Below are positions 25,091 through 37,270 of a stretch of 64,000 nucleotides of DNA, one piece after another. The stretch is from Nemophila menziesii (Eukaryota > Streptophyta > Magnoliopsida > Boraginales > Hydrophyllaceae), in the NCBI GenBank assembly GCA_029959085.1, contig JARWIR010000023.1:9933860-9997859 (forward strand). The letters run 5' to 3'. The notes beneath the pieces are model-generated. The model was not told the origin of the DNA, ran no database searches, and saw nothing but the letters and a program-made list of their open reading frames with translations. The translations under genes and the position numbers were made by a program. The first letter of the stretch is position 1, and each line of letters starts with the position of its first letter.

Positions 25091-26530
25091 TCTTTCCAAA
25101 GAAGTAGGAGCTAATGTGCATCCATTCCTTAGTTTTCTTCCTTACCAAACCCAAGACATATAATGTCCCCTAGCCATTATACAAATCACAGTAACAATTG
25201 TAATGATACTCAAGAATAACCACATGCAGAAAGACAACCAAAGCAGATATGTAGATCAATATAGTTGCCACAAAACATCTTTATCATACAAGGAAAAACA
25301 ATTTCCCAACCTTCAATTAAATAATAACCTAAAAATAAACAAATCCAATACACAAATTTCCATATCCCCTACGCCCTCTGACAATAAATTTTGTTTCAGA
25401 GCAAGCATAGAAAATTATTTGGAGTAGTCATATTAATGTATGATAGGTTTTAAAAATTATGCAGTATAAATGATAACTTGTTATAAGTTTAGGAAGCAGG
25501 GTTATATAATATAAGTGAATGCAAATATCAAAGAGATATAACAGCTTATAGATGCATGCGGTGAAGGAAGATTTTTTAAAATGTACATTGTTAATTGATA
25601 ATAAGAAGTAAAACTGGAATGAGACGGTGTAGATCCATGGGAAACTAAACCTGGAATCTAATCGAGATATGCTGTAAGAAAAAGAGAAGAAATTAGTCTC
25701 AGCAACTCTTGAGAAAGTGCCTTAAATCTGATGAAAAAATATTGTTGGTTCTTTAAAATAGCATTCTGATATTTATGGATTATTTCACCGTGATTTTCAA
25801 TAAAGAGAAAACCAGAATTGGACCAATTGAGTTTGATTGTATTGGAGGATAACTCTGATCATAAAATCCTTCCAATATCTCAAAAAATATCAAGTTTGAC
25901 ATGTTCATTGCCGAATAATAAATTTCCAACTGCTCCTTAGCAAAGTCTTCAAGAAAAAAGTGCTTGCATAAGATAATTTTTGGCCAATCAATAAAAAGGT
26001 AGAGACACGAATAGGAAAAGACCAATATTTGATAAGGTAAATTATTCCTCTGCCAGCGAACTTAGCGGAAAAAAGATACTAACAAATCCATATCTTTCCT
26101 TTGTAAAGGATGACTTGAGTATGACATAACTGAAAATACCGTAGAAGAGAAACATTCTATCCCCAAATTGTATTTTTCAAACTGATTACATGCAAAGAAA
26201 CAAAAACCAATATATAAGAGAGCCATGAAGGTGCTCTAAACCTGTATAAGATCTTCCCTATTCTCAGAGAAGTGATGCATGTGACATGCAAAGAACCCCA
26301 CAGTAATTATGAGGATAATAGTGATAACCTAGCAAAAATAAATGGAGAAATGAGGACCTGGATCATAGGGTAGGAGAGAAAAAGGACCAATCTTTAACAT
26401 AATTTAATTTTTAGAAATGTAGCAAAAGAAAGAAATTGAAAAAATCAATTGATTTTTTGATTTTTTTGATTTTATGACGATGAAAGCTTAAGAGAAGACA
26501 ATGAACCCAAGATAACATTTACTAGTAAAA
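25091..26530. other. Spacer between LINE and block 2
   Basis: Up to about 26080 the sequence is not repeated elsewhere in the window. A reading frame at 26025-25780 (minus, 81 codons) shows no domain I recognise. From 26085 homology with block 1 (11530 onward) begins, including the empty site of the CACTA MITE at 26226-26232. No supported gene. Confidence 0.4.
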
Positions 26531-27209
26531 GAAGACGTCTAAAAATAACAGAAGGACAAAATATCCTTCAAAAAGGGTTTCTCAAGATAAATATACTGGA
26601 AATGAAAATGGCTAAAGATAATTATTAAAACTAAAAACATAGTAATACATAAGAAGCTAACTTCTATCTCCTGAGAGGGGATAGGATACACGTCAAATTT
26701 AGCCTCACAAAAGTAAAATCGACATTTATATACAATAAAGTAAAGCCAATTATTTTCGCTTAATTTTATAGCATATTTTATCCTTAACAAACTAAAAGAA
26801 TATTTTATAAAATCCACATAATTTTATAAAATTTACATAATTTATAATTGTGCTAGCCATAACACGGCTATTTCATCCACCATAGTACATCATAACAATA
26901 AACAACTAAATTAACAAGAACTCTTAACATATGTCAGAGCTCTTGTTAGCTAACCGAAAAAAGTAGCAAGGTATATATAATATAATATATCCTATGTAAT
27001 TATAATATTTCTTATAACATCAATTTTCGATTTCCCACAAAAAACCTCCTCTATAATCCAACAGTACACTTTTAGTTTTCCCTTTATCTTCTTGTGTAGA
27101 AGCATTCCAGGGCATTACTAACTGACCAATCCTATTACACACAAAACAACTTATTTAGTAACAAATAGTAAGGCAGTAAGATATATGCGAAAGTGAGATG
27201 TACCTTATA
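26531..27209. other. 3' flank of RING copy 2
   Basis: Conserved with 12280-12863 and, except for an inserted stretch, with 39940-41033. It ends in GTACCTT...TTATGTAGCAG, the 3' end of the RING gene. No gene seen. Confidence 0.35.
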
Positions 27210-28163
27210 TTATGTAGCAGTAGGAAGGTAAACCCTAATAACCCCCCTCATAGTAAAACTTTTCTTACAAGTAGGACATTTGTGTTGAACAGCTATAGCA
27301 GCTTTGATACAACCCTTACAGAAAATGTGACCACATTTGGTCGAAACGGCCTCAACAAATGGGCTCATGCAAACTGGGCAGCTAAAAATAGGCTCCTTCA
27401 CTGGTGGTGGAGGTGGTGGTGCCACACTCTGAACAATATTCTCTCTCTGTCATTAAATATAAAAATCCGATTGAAATAAATATATAGAGAATATGTGAAT
27501 CATGAAATATAACAGATTAATTAATTACCGCGGAGCTGCTACTTCCACTACCGGTTAATGTAGAGATCACAAATATTGACAAATGTTTGATTTGAAGAAG
27601 CTCTTCTACGCTTAGAACCAGCATTACAGATAACACAAGAAGAAGGATGTTCTGCAATAATAAATACGAAAACATATTTAAAAAGCACCCTCGAAATACA
27701 TATAAACTAAAGGTAAAAGAAGAACTTACCAGCATCATCATTAACCACAATAGCTCTTCCACAGTTCCTTCTGGTTTGTGCCTGTTACAAAATGAAAATA
27801 TAAGCTATAATTAGTTTCAATCAAAGTATACAAGACATGTAAGAACATAAGGAAAGAAACACATACTTCCTCAATTGTCCTTGGAGAAGAGATGAGTACT
27901 TCATCGTCAAATGCTTGAACGTCAATAGGGGTAGGTGGTGGTATACTATTACTAGTAATTCTAGGTAGCTGAAGTGGACAATGGGATAAGCTTGAAGTAC
28001 CCTCATGGTCCTGATTTTCTTGAACAATGGTTGAAGGTAGATGAACTGGACAATGAGATAAGCTTGAACTATACTCAGGTTCCTGATTTCTGACAGAAGC
28101 TGGCACCCTCCTATAACCTCTTGCATACCTCAAAGTTCTAGCTCTAGTCTCCTAGGTGCTCAT
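27210..28163 (-). pseudogene. RNF4-like RING E3 ligase, copy 2
   Basis: This copy has the only intact RING of the three: CPVC, STKCGHIFCKGC and CPTC supply all eight zinc ligands, followed by FTMRGVIRVYLPTAT (exon 4, 27447-27210). The upstream exons match copy 1. The start codon at 28163 is followed at codon 4 by TAG (28154-28152), where copy 1 has CAG. Exon 1 also lacks about 12 codons (the ISIDLNLNLG region). Exon 3 lacks 5 bp relative to copy 1 (near 27550), which shifts the frame before the RING. A later start or exon skipping could rescue a short RING-only protein, but nothing here shows that. Exon 1 contains a repeated segment with SSLSHCP. Confidence 0.75.
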
Positions 28164-28339
28164 ACTGGAAACACAACACCCTCCCCTCTTTAAATAATTC
28201 ACACTTATAAAACCAAACATAAAGCCCAATCAGACTTATATACTTGCACGATCATTAGCCCAAAAAGATTAAATAAACAATACAGAGACTAAAAATTCAT
28301 TCTAATAATCGAGAATTGGGTTTAACGAATGGTGCAATT
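28164..28339. other. 5' flank of RING copy 2
   Basis: Same segment as 13829-14009 and 42390-42575. No clear promoter element. Confidence 0.3.
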
Positions 28340-29531
28340 AAAAATTAGTATATAGTTAAGGAACCAAATTCCAACTAATAATTTAAGTTCGATTTAAAAG
28401 CAATGTAATAGAAAATTCAGTATATATATTTACAATAAAAAAAATAGCAAGATTATAAGATAAAACCCAAAAAAATTAAGTTTAGCAAATGCAAAATAAT
28501 AAAAATTTAAAACTTTTCAAAAGTTAACTTCTAGCTAATAATAGTTTAGGTGATCAACATTAGAGAAATAGATAACAAATTTGAGATTTGAAAATTCAAA
28601 TTTTATAACCTAAATTAATTATTCAAAAAGAATGGGTTGTCCGACAACACGCTTCAATTACAATCGGAAAATTAAACAATCATCCAATATGAACCACTTT
28701 GTTCCTAAATTTAGTGACTGTTTAAATATTTAGGTCAATCTATAGTTGATAAATTTATAAAAAAAATTAAATTCATTTAATTCATATGAAGATATAAACA
28801 ATTTTTCAATTCAATTAAATTTAATTCCAAATAACATTAAAACATCAATAATATAATCAAGATTCAAATATAATTACAAATTCAATCTAAGAGAATTTAG
28901 TGCATACCTAAAAAAAAAACTAAATAGTAAAAAAATTAGAAACTCTCATAAGACATGAAAATAATGTTATTTACCCTAATGATAGAGGTGAAATGGTGTA
29001 TAAGTGGGGTACTAGGGTCTGAACTTTTGTTTCTTCTCCTTCCAAGTGCTTCTTTCTCTTCTTAATTTATAAAATAATGTTAAAAAATGTTTTATGGGCC
29101 GGGGACCTCTTTTAAATGACCAAATCTAACCAAAAAATGTTTTTCATGAATAGTGAAAATAGTATTTGGGTTGTGGACCTCTTTGAAATGACCAAATCTA
29201 GCCCAAAAACATTTTCCAAGAGTAATGGACTAGTTCAAACCAGGTGCAATTTTCAAAAGTGGTTTCTTTGTCTCTTAACGCCTTGACTTGGGTTTGACCT
29301 TCCTTTCTCAACTTTTTATCCTCGTCTTAGGATATAATATCGTCCAAGTACCTAAGTTCCACACTTAACACATAAATTAAACACAATATTTCTAACACTA
29401 ATAATTCTCCAAAACTATACACGAAATGAGAAACAATCGAAATATAGGGAATAATCCCTCACATAAGCACAATATAACCCTAAAATGATGTCTCGTGAAT
29501 ATATTAATCTATCACATAAATGGATAAATTT
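28340..29531 (-). mobile_element. LTR of non-autonomous gypsy relic, block 2
   Basis: Full-length relative of 19827-21136. The right end is the decayed hairpin 29486-29531 (inner arm TGATGTCTCG intact, outer arm mutated). The left border is approximate. Like copies 1 and 3 it sits directly beside the RING 5' flank. Confidence 0.65.
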
Positions 29532-31389
29532 AGGTCAAATTTTTTCATTACGACAAAATAATAAATAAGAACTAAAATAGGGAAGTATATATCAATTAGG
29601 TCAAGTAAGAATGGAGATAAGAATCTAAAGAATGATCCCAAGGCAACTGCCTAACAAGTTTTATGTAATAATATTTATAAACTAGATTATACATAAACTT
29701 ATTATACAAACAATCAAATTTTTTCGTTACGACAAAATAATAAATAAGAACTAAAATAGGGTAGTATATATCAATTAGGTCAAGTAAGAATGGAGATAAG
29801 AATCTAAAGAATGATCCCAAGGCAACTACCTAACAAGTTTTATATAATAATATTTATAAACTAGATTATACATAAACTTATTATACAAACAATCAACAAC
29901 CTATAATTTCAAGATTAGATCAATTTCGCAATGCAAGAAGGGTAGGTTTTTTGCCTAGTCTTATATAGTGGTTATACATTCTTCATTGATCCTAACATAG
30001 CATCAAACGGTCCAATCAACTAATCTCTATCAGATCGATCGTTTCTAGATCACATAGTTACAAACCTAAAGGTCTTTACAGTTGTAATTTTGTCTTACGG
30101 ACGGTATGATCGTATATTTGGATAATGCGAAGAAAGCTTTTGGCTTTCTCCTCAGTAAATATCTAAGAACATCCCTAGAGTTTGAGTTTATACTCAAAGA
30201 TGTTCTCACGCAACCCATTTGATGTGCTTAATAATTATTTGAAATAAACCTAATACAATTCCCGATGATTTCATAAGATTTTGGTTATTTTCTTTCAATT
30301 CTTTCATTTGCATTCAATATTTTGAAAGTTCGTCATGCCACTCTTTTTTATGTGAGATGTCATGCTACATTTTTTTATTTTATCTTTTCATTTTTATAGA
30401 CCCCGGTAAAGGTTTACAATAAAACGTGCCTTATCAATATGGTGCACACATATACAATCTCAAAAACCCACCCGATGTGTTTTCCATAATCATACCCATC
30501 ACCCTAAACTAAAGCTCTTAATACGACTGTCTTAGTCATAATGAATAGTCCAATAATCTAAAGGGCATCACTTGTAATGTGGCTACAAAGAGAAGGATTA
30601 TACGCTATAAGGGGATAAGAATGATATATCAGTTAATATTTGGTTAGCAAGCGAAAAGGCAAGAAGGGGCTTATAAAAAATGCCTTAAATCATCTGCCTA
30701 ACTACGCAATTTCATTACTTTTTCACGTTCAGCACATTCATTAAATGGTTCTTTAACTATCTCAGATCTCACGTTCTAAACACCACTCATTCTCTCTAAG
30801 TTCAAACTTACTTTCACAACATTTCTTACTAATCATTTCTATAATTGTATCGTGTATTTTCTTGTTAATATTCAAACAATAAATAATACTAGTTCATAAA
30901 CACATTACTTAACTATCATTAACTCGCTAAGGTTTATGCTTTCTGTAAATTTTACACATTACACACTGAATAACTTAAATACGCACTAAGATAAATTTTA
31001 AATTTTCCCTAAACACATAAAATGTGAATGAGGGGCAACGAATCCCCATATCCCCAACTCAAAAATGAGTCCTGTCCCCATGACCCAAAATATACTCGAT
31101 AAGGAATAAGAAATAAAAATTTAAAAACTTTACAACTAACCAAATATTCTACGTTTAATGAGGTCGTGGGTAAGGAGGTAAGAAAATGTACTCTCTAGGA
31201 TTTTGCATAATCATCACCCAATGTAAAGTATGGTGGATTCTTAGCTAAATCACGATGAATATGCTCAAGGAGTGTAAATTATATGAGCTTGATTTGCTTT
31301 GATTTGCTAGACACCGTTTGCGAAGAAAATTTGAGCGCTTTTATTTGGTCAAATGGATCGTTCATCCTTTATTTCCATGAAAGATACGC
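29532..31389 (-). mobile_element. Gypsy 3'-UTR region, block 2
   Basis: Matches 14646-15865, with a 179-bp tandem duplication (29536-29893). Polypurine-like motifs occur near 30500 and 31045 on the minus strand. At about 30865 it has the empty site of the Helitron. Confidence 0.6.
29536..29893. repeat. 179-bp tandem duplication
   Basis: Two nearly identical copies, 29536-29714 and 29715-29893, both starting CAAATTTTTTC and ending in TTATACAAACAAT. The other blocks have one copy. Confidence 0.9.
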
Positions 31390-32446
31390 TTATCTTGAAC
31401 TCGTTTACTTCTTGATCTTTTCACAAGAAGTCTCTACACTTAAAGGATTATTTTCACGTTATTCTAAGAAATTTTTTGATCCACTTGTCATCAATATTGT
31501 TGCTCCTCTTGTATATAATCTTATCATAACGACGACTCACATTCGCTTTCCCCAATAGGCTCGTGATCATTGTTGGGTACTTTAGATGAAACACTGATTG
31601 TGGTACAGCTGCGAAAAGCATTACCAAATCATTGATGACTTATCCTCCTCTTGTAAAATAAAATTCAAGAAAATGGATTTTTCTTTCTTATATATGTATT
31701 CAGATATTCCAAAAGCTGCTGGTGTAAGGAAGAGGTGGCATACTCATGTTTTGGGTTGAAGGTATTTGTAAAGTCAAGGTCCCTTCAACTGTCTCTTACT
31801 TCTCTTCACCAACTTTTTACACAAAACATGCTCATATACTGACACCCACGAAAAAGCATCTATATTCTTCATTATTTCTTTATACATGCATGATCCAACT
31901 AATTTCTTCAACTCGAAGTGGCTAAGAATTTCTTCAACTTTGAATGGAATCAACTTATCTCTAACTGGAACATGACCTTTGATGTTTCATCTAAAGAGGC
32001 ACAAATATAATTCGGATACTAACTCAGCATATAATCCAAATTGCCTCATCATGAATGTGGTCTGTTCCTGCCTATCACCCAACTATAAAAAATACTATAC
32101 TCCATCTTCTGTAACTCCTAATTTAAATACTATCTTACGCTAAAGGGTCAATCCTGGCATCTTTCTTTGGCAATAGATAATAAGCGCTTGAAGTTTCGCT
32201 CATCACGAGTATTAGAGTCTAGAATGGAAGAGGTTGTGGTATTATCATCTCCAAAATCATAATTGCTTTCCCTTGAAGACTCGAACTCATCATCAAAAGT
32301 TTTTCTCTAATCGCTTGACTCAAATTACCCATTCTCTACTTCCCCAAATTCACATGATTCTCGACCCTCTTTCGTGTTTCAACCCTTGCTTTCACTTGAT
32401 TCTTTACCATATCCCGATCACTTGCTAGTGTCATTGTTCTACTCAT
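31390..32446 (-). pseudogene. Gypsy post-integrase ORF relic, block 2
   Basis: Aligned with 15866-16931 from the ATG at 32446 to the stop at 31392. It has more frameshifts and a deletion near 31640 in the part equivalent to AQVIFDSV. It is non-functional. Confidence 0.5.
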
Positions 32447-33265
32447 CATCTCAATTGAATTACAACTCAAAGTTGTAGCACCCTTGAAACTACCCATTTA
32501 TTTTGGGTGACTATGGTGTTATTTGAGTTAGGAAAGGTTTAGAGATGATTTTTAGTAAAGTGGGTATGATGGATCCTCACTTGGGTGAATAACATTTAAG
32601 GAGTATAAAATACGTTTCTGGAAAATTTTGGATTTAAATCTTGATTTCTAGGTGTTTTGGAATGATTTGGATGGTGAAAATTTGTTTCTTTGAGCGGAAA
32701 GATCAATTTGGATGCAAATATATGGTGTTTTGGTGGTGTGGTGAAGGTTGATTGCAGATATAATAGAGTTTTGATGTTTTCAGAAGAAGAAGAAGGCCTA
32801 AAATTTTGGTAATTGGTATTCGATGCTATAGATATCAGTTTTGGTGGTGTAAGAACTTTTATTATACGTTGTTCAAAGTTTTACATATTTACTTCACTAG
32901 TTTTTTTTGATATAGCCTCCTCAGTGCGGGTGAGACATTCACATGTACTAAGCAAAACTTGAAACTTTTCTTTATTCGTTCCTCAATCAATTTATGCAGA
33001 AACAACTCGAGTGACTACGAATAAGCCCATCCGAGAATTTTTGTAACCCCATAGTCTATTATCGTGTTTGGGGGGCATAACATGCAACCTCATTTCCTAT
33101 TCCAAACTCATATTCTTCTCTAGTCTTCACGGATTCTTGGGGACTCTCAACTTTTGCTTCTTTGGTCACAACTCGGATTGTTGGGACCTCACTCTACTCC
33201 TTCTTTTACTTTTCCAAAACATAAAATATTTGGGAGTCCTCTTTGGTGCAGAGGGTCACTCTTCC
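32447..33265 (-). mobile_element. Gypsy internal relic, block 2
   Basis: Spacer (32447-32850) and the start of the gag-protease relic (about 32870-33265), matching 17010-17310 and 18220-18650. The left end of the hAT-like MITE is recognisable near 32828 but most of that element is gone. Homology stops near 33265, at a junction with plus-strand element sequence. Confidence 0.5.
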
Positions 33266-34602
33266 CACGAGTACTCATTTTCCTCATTCACATTTTGTTT
33301 TTACTTAATTTTCAAAATCAAAAAATTTTAAAAAAAAATTAGAATAAGGATTAGGTGTAGAAAATGTAATGAATGTCCCTTTTAAGCATATATTTTATAA
33401 AGTTAATGATAGAAACCGTGTTTTTCTTAACCTTTTTACAAAGTGTGTAATATATTTGCATGAAAACATATAATAGGGGTTAAGTAGAATTAATGAGCAA
33501 TGTGTAGAAGTTAAGTTTGAACTTAAGAAGATGTGAGCGGTGGTAGTAAGTGAGGTTGGAACTAGTGAATAACCCGATTAATTTATGAACTAAAAGTGAG
33601 AAAGTAACGAACCAAAGTAGTTAGTAAGATGATTAAGGCATTTCTGTGTTAGCCCTTTATGCCTTTAGCTTGCTTACCAGTAACGAATTGTAATATCCTT
33701 CTTAGCCCATTCTAGACTTTGTAGTATTTTACTTGAAACCACGCTATACGCCTTTACCCTCCAGTTTTAGGATTTGACCATATGACCCGCTCACGAATCA
33801 CATGCCTAGGACAAGTTGTCTTGGAGCTTGAGTTTGGGGTATTGGGTGTACGTGATCAGGGGATACATTGGGTGGGTAGATGTTTATAGTGTTTATGAAT
33901 TACATGCTAAATTGTAATCCATGTCGGATTCGAGAAAAGTAAGGGAAAAGAAATAAAATAATCAATGCAAGGATTCACATGAAAAAAGGGACTTGTATCT
34001 AACTTACAAAAACAAAATCAAAGAAAAAGAATAAAATAAAATCTGTCATAAGAAATTGTGGAAAATTGGGTAGGATTCGGGGATCCAACAGTATAGTATC
34101 AAATGGGTTGAGTGAGCATGATTATGAGCGGAAACTTAAAATCTATGAAGATTAGTTGATAGATAGTGAGGAGAGAGTCAAAATCTCACTCTAAATTATC
34201 CTAAATACTTATCACACCCTATTTTAAGCCTACGCTACACCTTAAGACCATAGGATTCTTATCTGGTTGGGTAAGTAACAATTGAAAAATTATGGAGTAT
34301 ATAAGTGGACCATTAGAAACAAGGGAAGACCTATGAATAAAATATAGCCCTCATATCAACTTAAGAGAGAACCACTCCTTATTGCATAACGAAATTAATC
34401 TACTTTTGAACTTGTTAGATGTTTATTGTTTGTATATTATGAATATCTGTTTATTATTTCTCGAACACCATAATATGAGACTTGTTAGAATAGTTGCCTT
34501 AATTTTATCATTATCTATCAATTATGTTCTTTCTTCCTTGGTTATTTGGACTTAGGCCCCTTTTGGTTTTCTTTTATTTTATATAATTAGGACGATAAAA
34601 CA
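33266..34602 (+). mobile_element. Gypsy 3'-UTR, plus orientation
   Basis: Internal 3' region of an element facing the opposite way. It contains TTGAGTTTGGGGTATTGGG near 33829 and the reverse complement of sequence shared by the minus-strand relics (for example near 34360-34440). 33520-33970 recurs at 1220-1670. It ends in the polypurine tract at 34603. No gene. Confidence 0.55.
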
Positions 34603-34616
34603 TTGAGTTGGGGGTA
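34603..34616 (+). promoter_or_regulatory. Polypurine tract
   Basis: TTGAGTTGGGGGTA directly before the LTR start TGATGTC at 34618. It would prime plus-strand DNA synthesis. The same tract precedes the LTR at 62206. Confidence 0.7.
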
Positions 34617-34617
34617 T

Positions 34618-36069
34618 TGATGTCATGTTATTGATAGATTAATATACTCACACGACATCTTTTAGAAGGTTTATGGGAAATATGTTAGGAATTTTTCCAT
34701 AATAATCGCCATAATGTATTTTTCTTCATTAATTTGGATAATATCTCATATATAGTGTTTTATTCCATAATTGTGTGTTAAGTGTGTAGTTTTTAGGTAC
34801 ATAGTTGACACAAGGTTCTAAAAGGATGAGGTCCAAACCAATCCAAGGAGTAAAGAGAGCTAGAAGTCACTTTTGGAAAGTTAGAGCGTTTACAAAAAAC
34901 AGCATCATCAGATTGTTGATGTCACCATAATTAATTGGTAATATATATGGACTTGATTCTATGTGATATAGAAAAGTTTGGAGTCAGGATCACGTGAGAG
35001 GTGACATAAGTCAATTTGGAGTTGAGACGAGAAATTTTATGGCAGTTTTTACCAACGTGACTCAAACCCAAACCCAAACAACATAGTCAAAAACGGGTTG
35101 GGCCCATTTTAAGTCACTCATGTAAGACCATACAGTCTAAATATTTTTTGGACTTAGTATATAAGCTTACATAAGCTCCTATTTGTAACAGGCTTCATTT
35201 TTTATCAAATATTTTCGTTTGGTGAAGAGCTCAAGCGCCCACAAAAGAGAGAAGAAGGGTTTTACACCCAAATTCCTTCATTCTCTGCCATTCCACAACC
35301 TATCCTTTCAGTATTTTAGGTTAATTTGACTCCATTTTATATTTTAAGCATTATTTTAGTATTATTTCCACTATATTTTCCATCATTTAGTACGAGCTAA
35401 GCTAATTTTTGTTTAAGACTTGCAAATGGTATGAACCCTAAGTGATTTTTATCTATGTTTTGGTGATTTGAGATACTTTTTATGTATTGAAATGAATTGA
35501 TCCTTTATTTTTCATTGTATATATATTTGTGCATGTAGCCTATTTATAACTTGGTCAAGTATATGTAGTTTGAGTCTTTTCCACTAACACCCGGGTAAGG
35601 GGTTGGATTTTTGGACATAATATACAAGCGCCTAATGCCTTTTATCAGCCGATATTAGCACACTAGATAGTCAATAGGGATTTGTGCTTAAGCCTATCTG
35701 AAAGCTAGGAGACAAGTAAGGTAGAGAGCTAGGTTGCCCGTGAGGGGATTTAGACATAATTGCATCGCGGCTATCTTGAACCATATTCACTTCACCCTTA
35801 TATAACAAACAAGATAATTGTCAATTAGTTGGATTACTCGCAAGGATCAAGCATTTCATTTTCATACTTTATAAAATATTTTTAGTATTATATTCCTTGA
35901 CATTTTAATTTAATATTTACTTATTTTCTATAAAAACCAAATACAAATTCCTCATTATTATATAGTTTCATCCACAACATAAGATTTTATTACACTCAAA
36001 CGAATTATTTTCATCATTTGTAGTCCTTGTTGATCAATAGCCCTTAGTCTTATCATATTTTTGCTTGGC
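34618..36069 (+). mobile_element. LTR, plus orientation (subfamily B)
   Basis: Starts TGATGTCATG after a polypurine tract and has a TATA box (TATATAAG, 35158-35165). It matches 62206-63660 along its length. The right end near 36069 is inferred from the change to the copia relic; no clean primer-binding site is visible (GGCGACAACC follows). Only the first 45 or so bases and scattered segments resemble the minus-strand LTRs. Confidence 0.65.
35158..35165 (+). promoter_or_regulatory. LTR TATA box
   Basis: TATATAAG, 540 bp into the LTR. The copy at 62739-62746 has TATAAAAG at the same place. Confidence 0.5.
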
Positions 36070-36189
36070 GACAACCTATACACCTAAGAGGAGTCCTAAT
36101 TCCATTGGTACCAATCCATCATATTTATATAACACATGGAACCACAAACACTCTCCGTAGTTTCTCCACCTACAATGTTATCCCATATT

Positions 36190-37270
36190 AGCCATTAAGC
36201 ACATAAAAGTAGATGGAGTTAAAACAGTTGTGTGTAAATCGGTGAGAGTGATCTGCATTCGTACATGCTTTATTTCTATATGTCAATTTTGTACCCTCTC
36301 TTTTACGGAAGATATATGATTTCAATGCACTTTGACTTTGACAAATTCTTATCATTTATTGAATAGAACTTTGTCGCTTTCTTGTCACAATATATCACAA
36401 TGTCATTTCCATGTAAGAAAATACTTTCGCATTGGGATCTATATTTGTGATGAAGTTACTCAACCATATGGCGTGATCTGAAATCGTATAAATAATAAAC
36501 TTCAATTTGAACATAATTTTATATGTTAACTTATAGTTTTTTTCATCTTTAAGTAACTCATCACTCTTTTAACAACCTTCCAGTGTGAAACTTTATCTGT
36601 TCTAATATACCGGGTATGAATGCTAAAGACAAATATTATGCCTAGACTTGCTAAAGACAAATATTATGCCTAGACTTATACAGACTTTGTAGTACATGAA
36701 ACTCCTCATGACTGGTGAGTATAGTATCTTCTTCATTTCTTCCATCTCTATGCTCAAACATGGGGATGAATATCGATCAAACTTATATTTGTGAGATAAT
36801 GGCGTGTTTCATTTGTCTATCCAATAGAGTATCACATAACTCTAGAATATTTCTTCAAATGTGACAAACCAAGAAAATGGATGTGTCAAAAAGGCTTTTC
36901 ATGTACAATTTTTGTGATAGAGTTCTCTTGGTTTCATCCAATAGATTATTCATATTGAAATAAGCAATTTAAAAGACAAGGATGATGAAGTTTCTCCCAC
37001 TAGACTTGAGATAACCACACATGTCAATTTTTTTCATGAACATGTACTCACTCACAACTTGATCAAATTTCTTTAATACTCCGCAAAACCTGTTTCAAGC
37101 CATGAACAAACTTTTTTAGTTTACAGGTTAAGTGCTTTGAGGTGTCAGTATATATCCATCTATATTTTATCATGTACATAGTTTCTTCAATGTTGCCATA
37201 TTGGACCAGAATACGAGTTTCACAATGACTTTGACTATGTCCGATATATCCACACTTATAAAAAAACAAA
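36190..37270 (-). pseudogene. Ty1/copia RT-RNase H relic
   Basis: Minus-strand order right to left: RT with YGNIEETMYM and CKLKKFVHGLKQ (37210-37090), then the part equivalent to the thumb region, with CGYLKSSGRNFIILV and LLDETKRTLSQKLYMKSL (about 37010-36860), then RNase H with HWKVVKRVMSYL (about 36590) and IYCDKKATKFYSINDKNLSKSKCIEI cut in two by my line limit: IYCDKKATKFYS then LSKSKCIEI (about 36395-36310). The YVDD catalytic box is destroyed and stops are frequent. A 29-bp tandem duplication lies near 36630-36690. The same relic starts again at about 63740 and runs off the window. Confidence 0.8.

Noticed and set aside
12291..26817. Similar small frames at 12557-12291 and 26817-26539 (minus) as a conserved small protein
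   Set aside because: The similarity follows from the block duplication; the changes do not favour silent positions and no domain is visible.
37063..37269. A zinc-knuckle-like YKCGYIGHSQSHC in the copia relic
   Set aside because: It lacks the first Cys, and the adjoining residues align with the RT motif before GNIEETMYM, so the resemblance is probably accidental.
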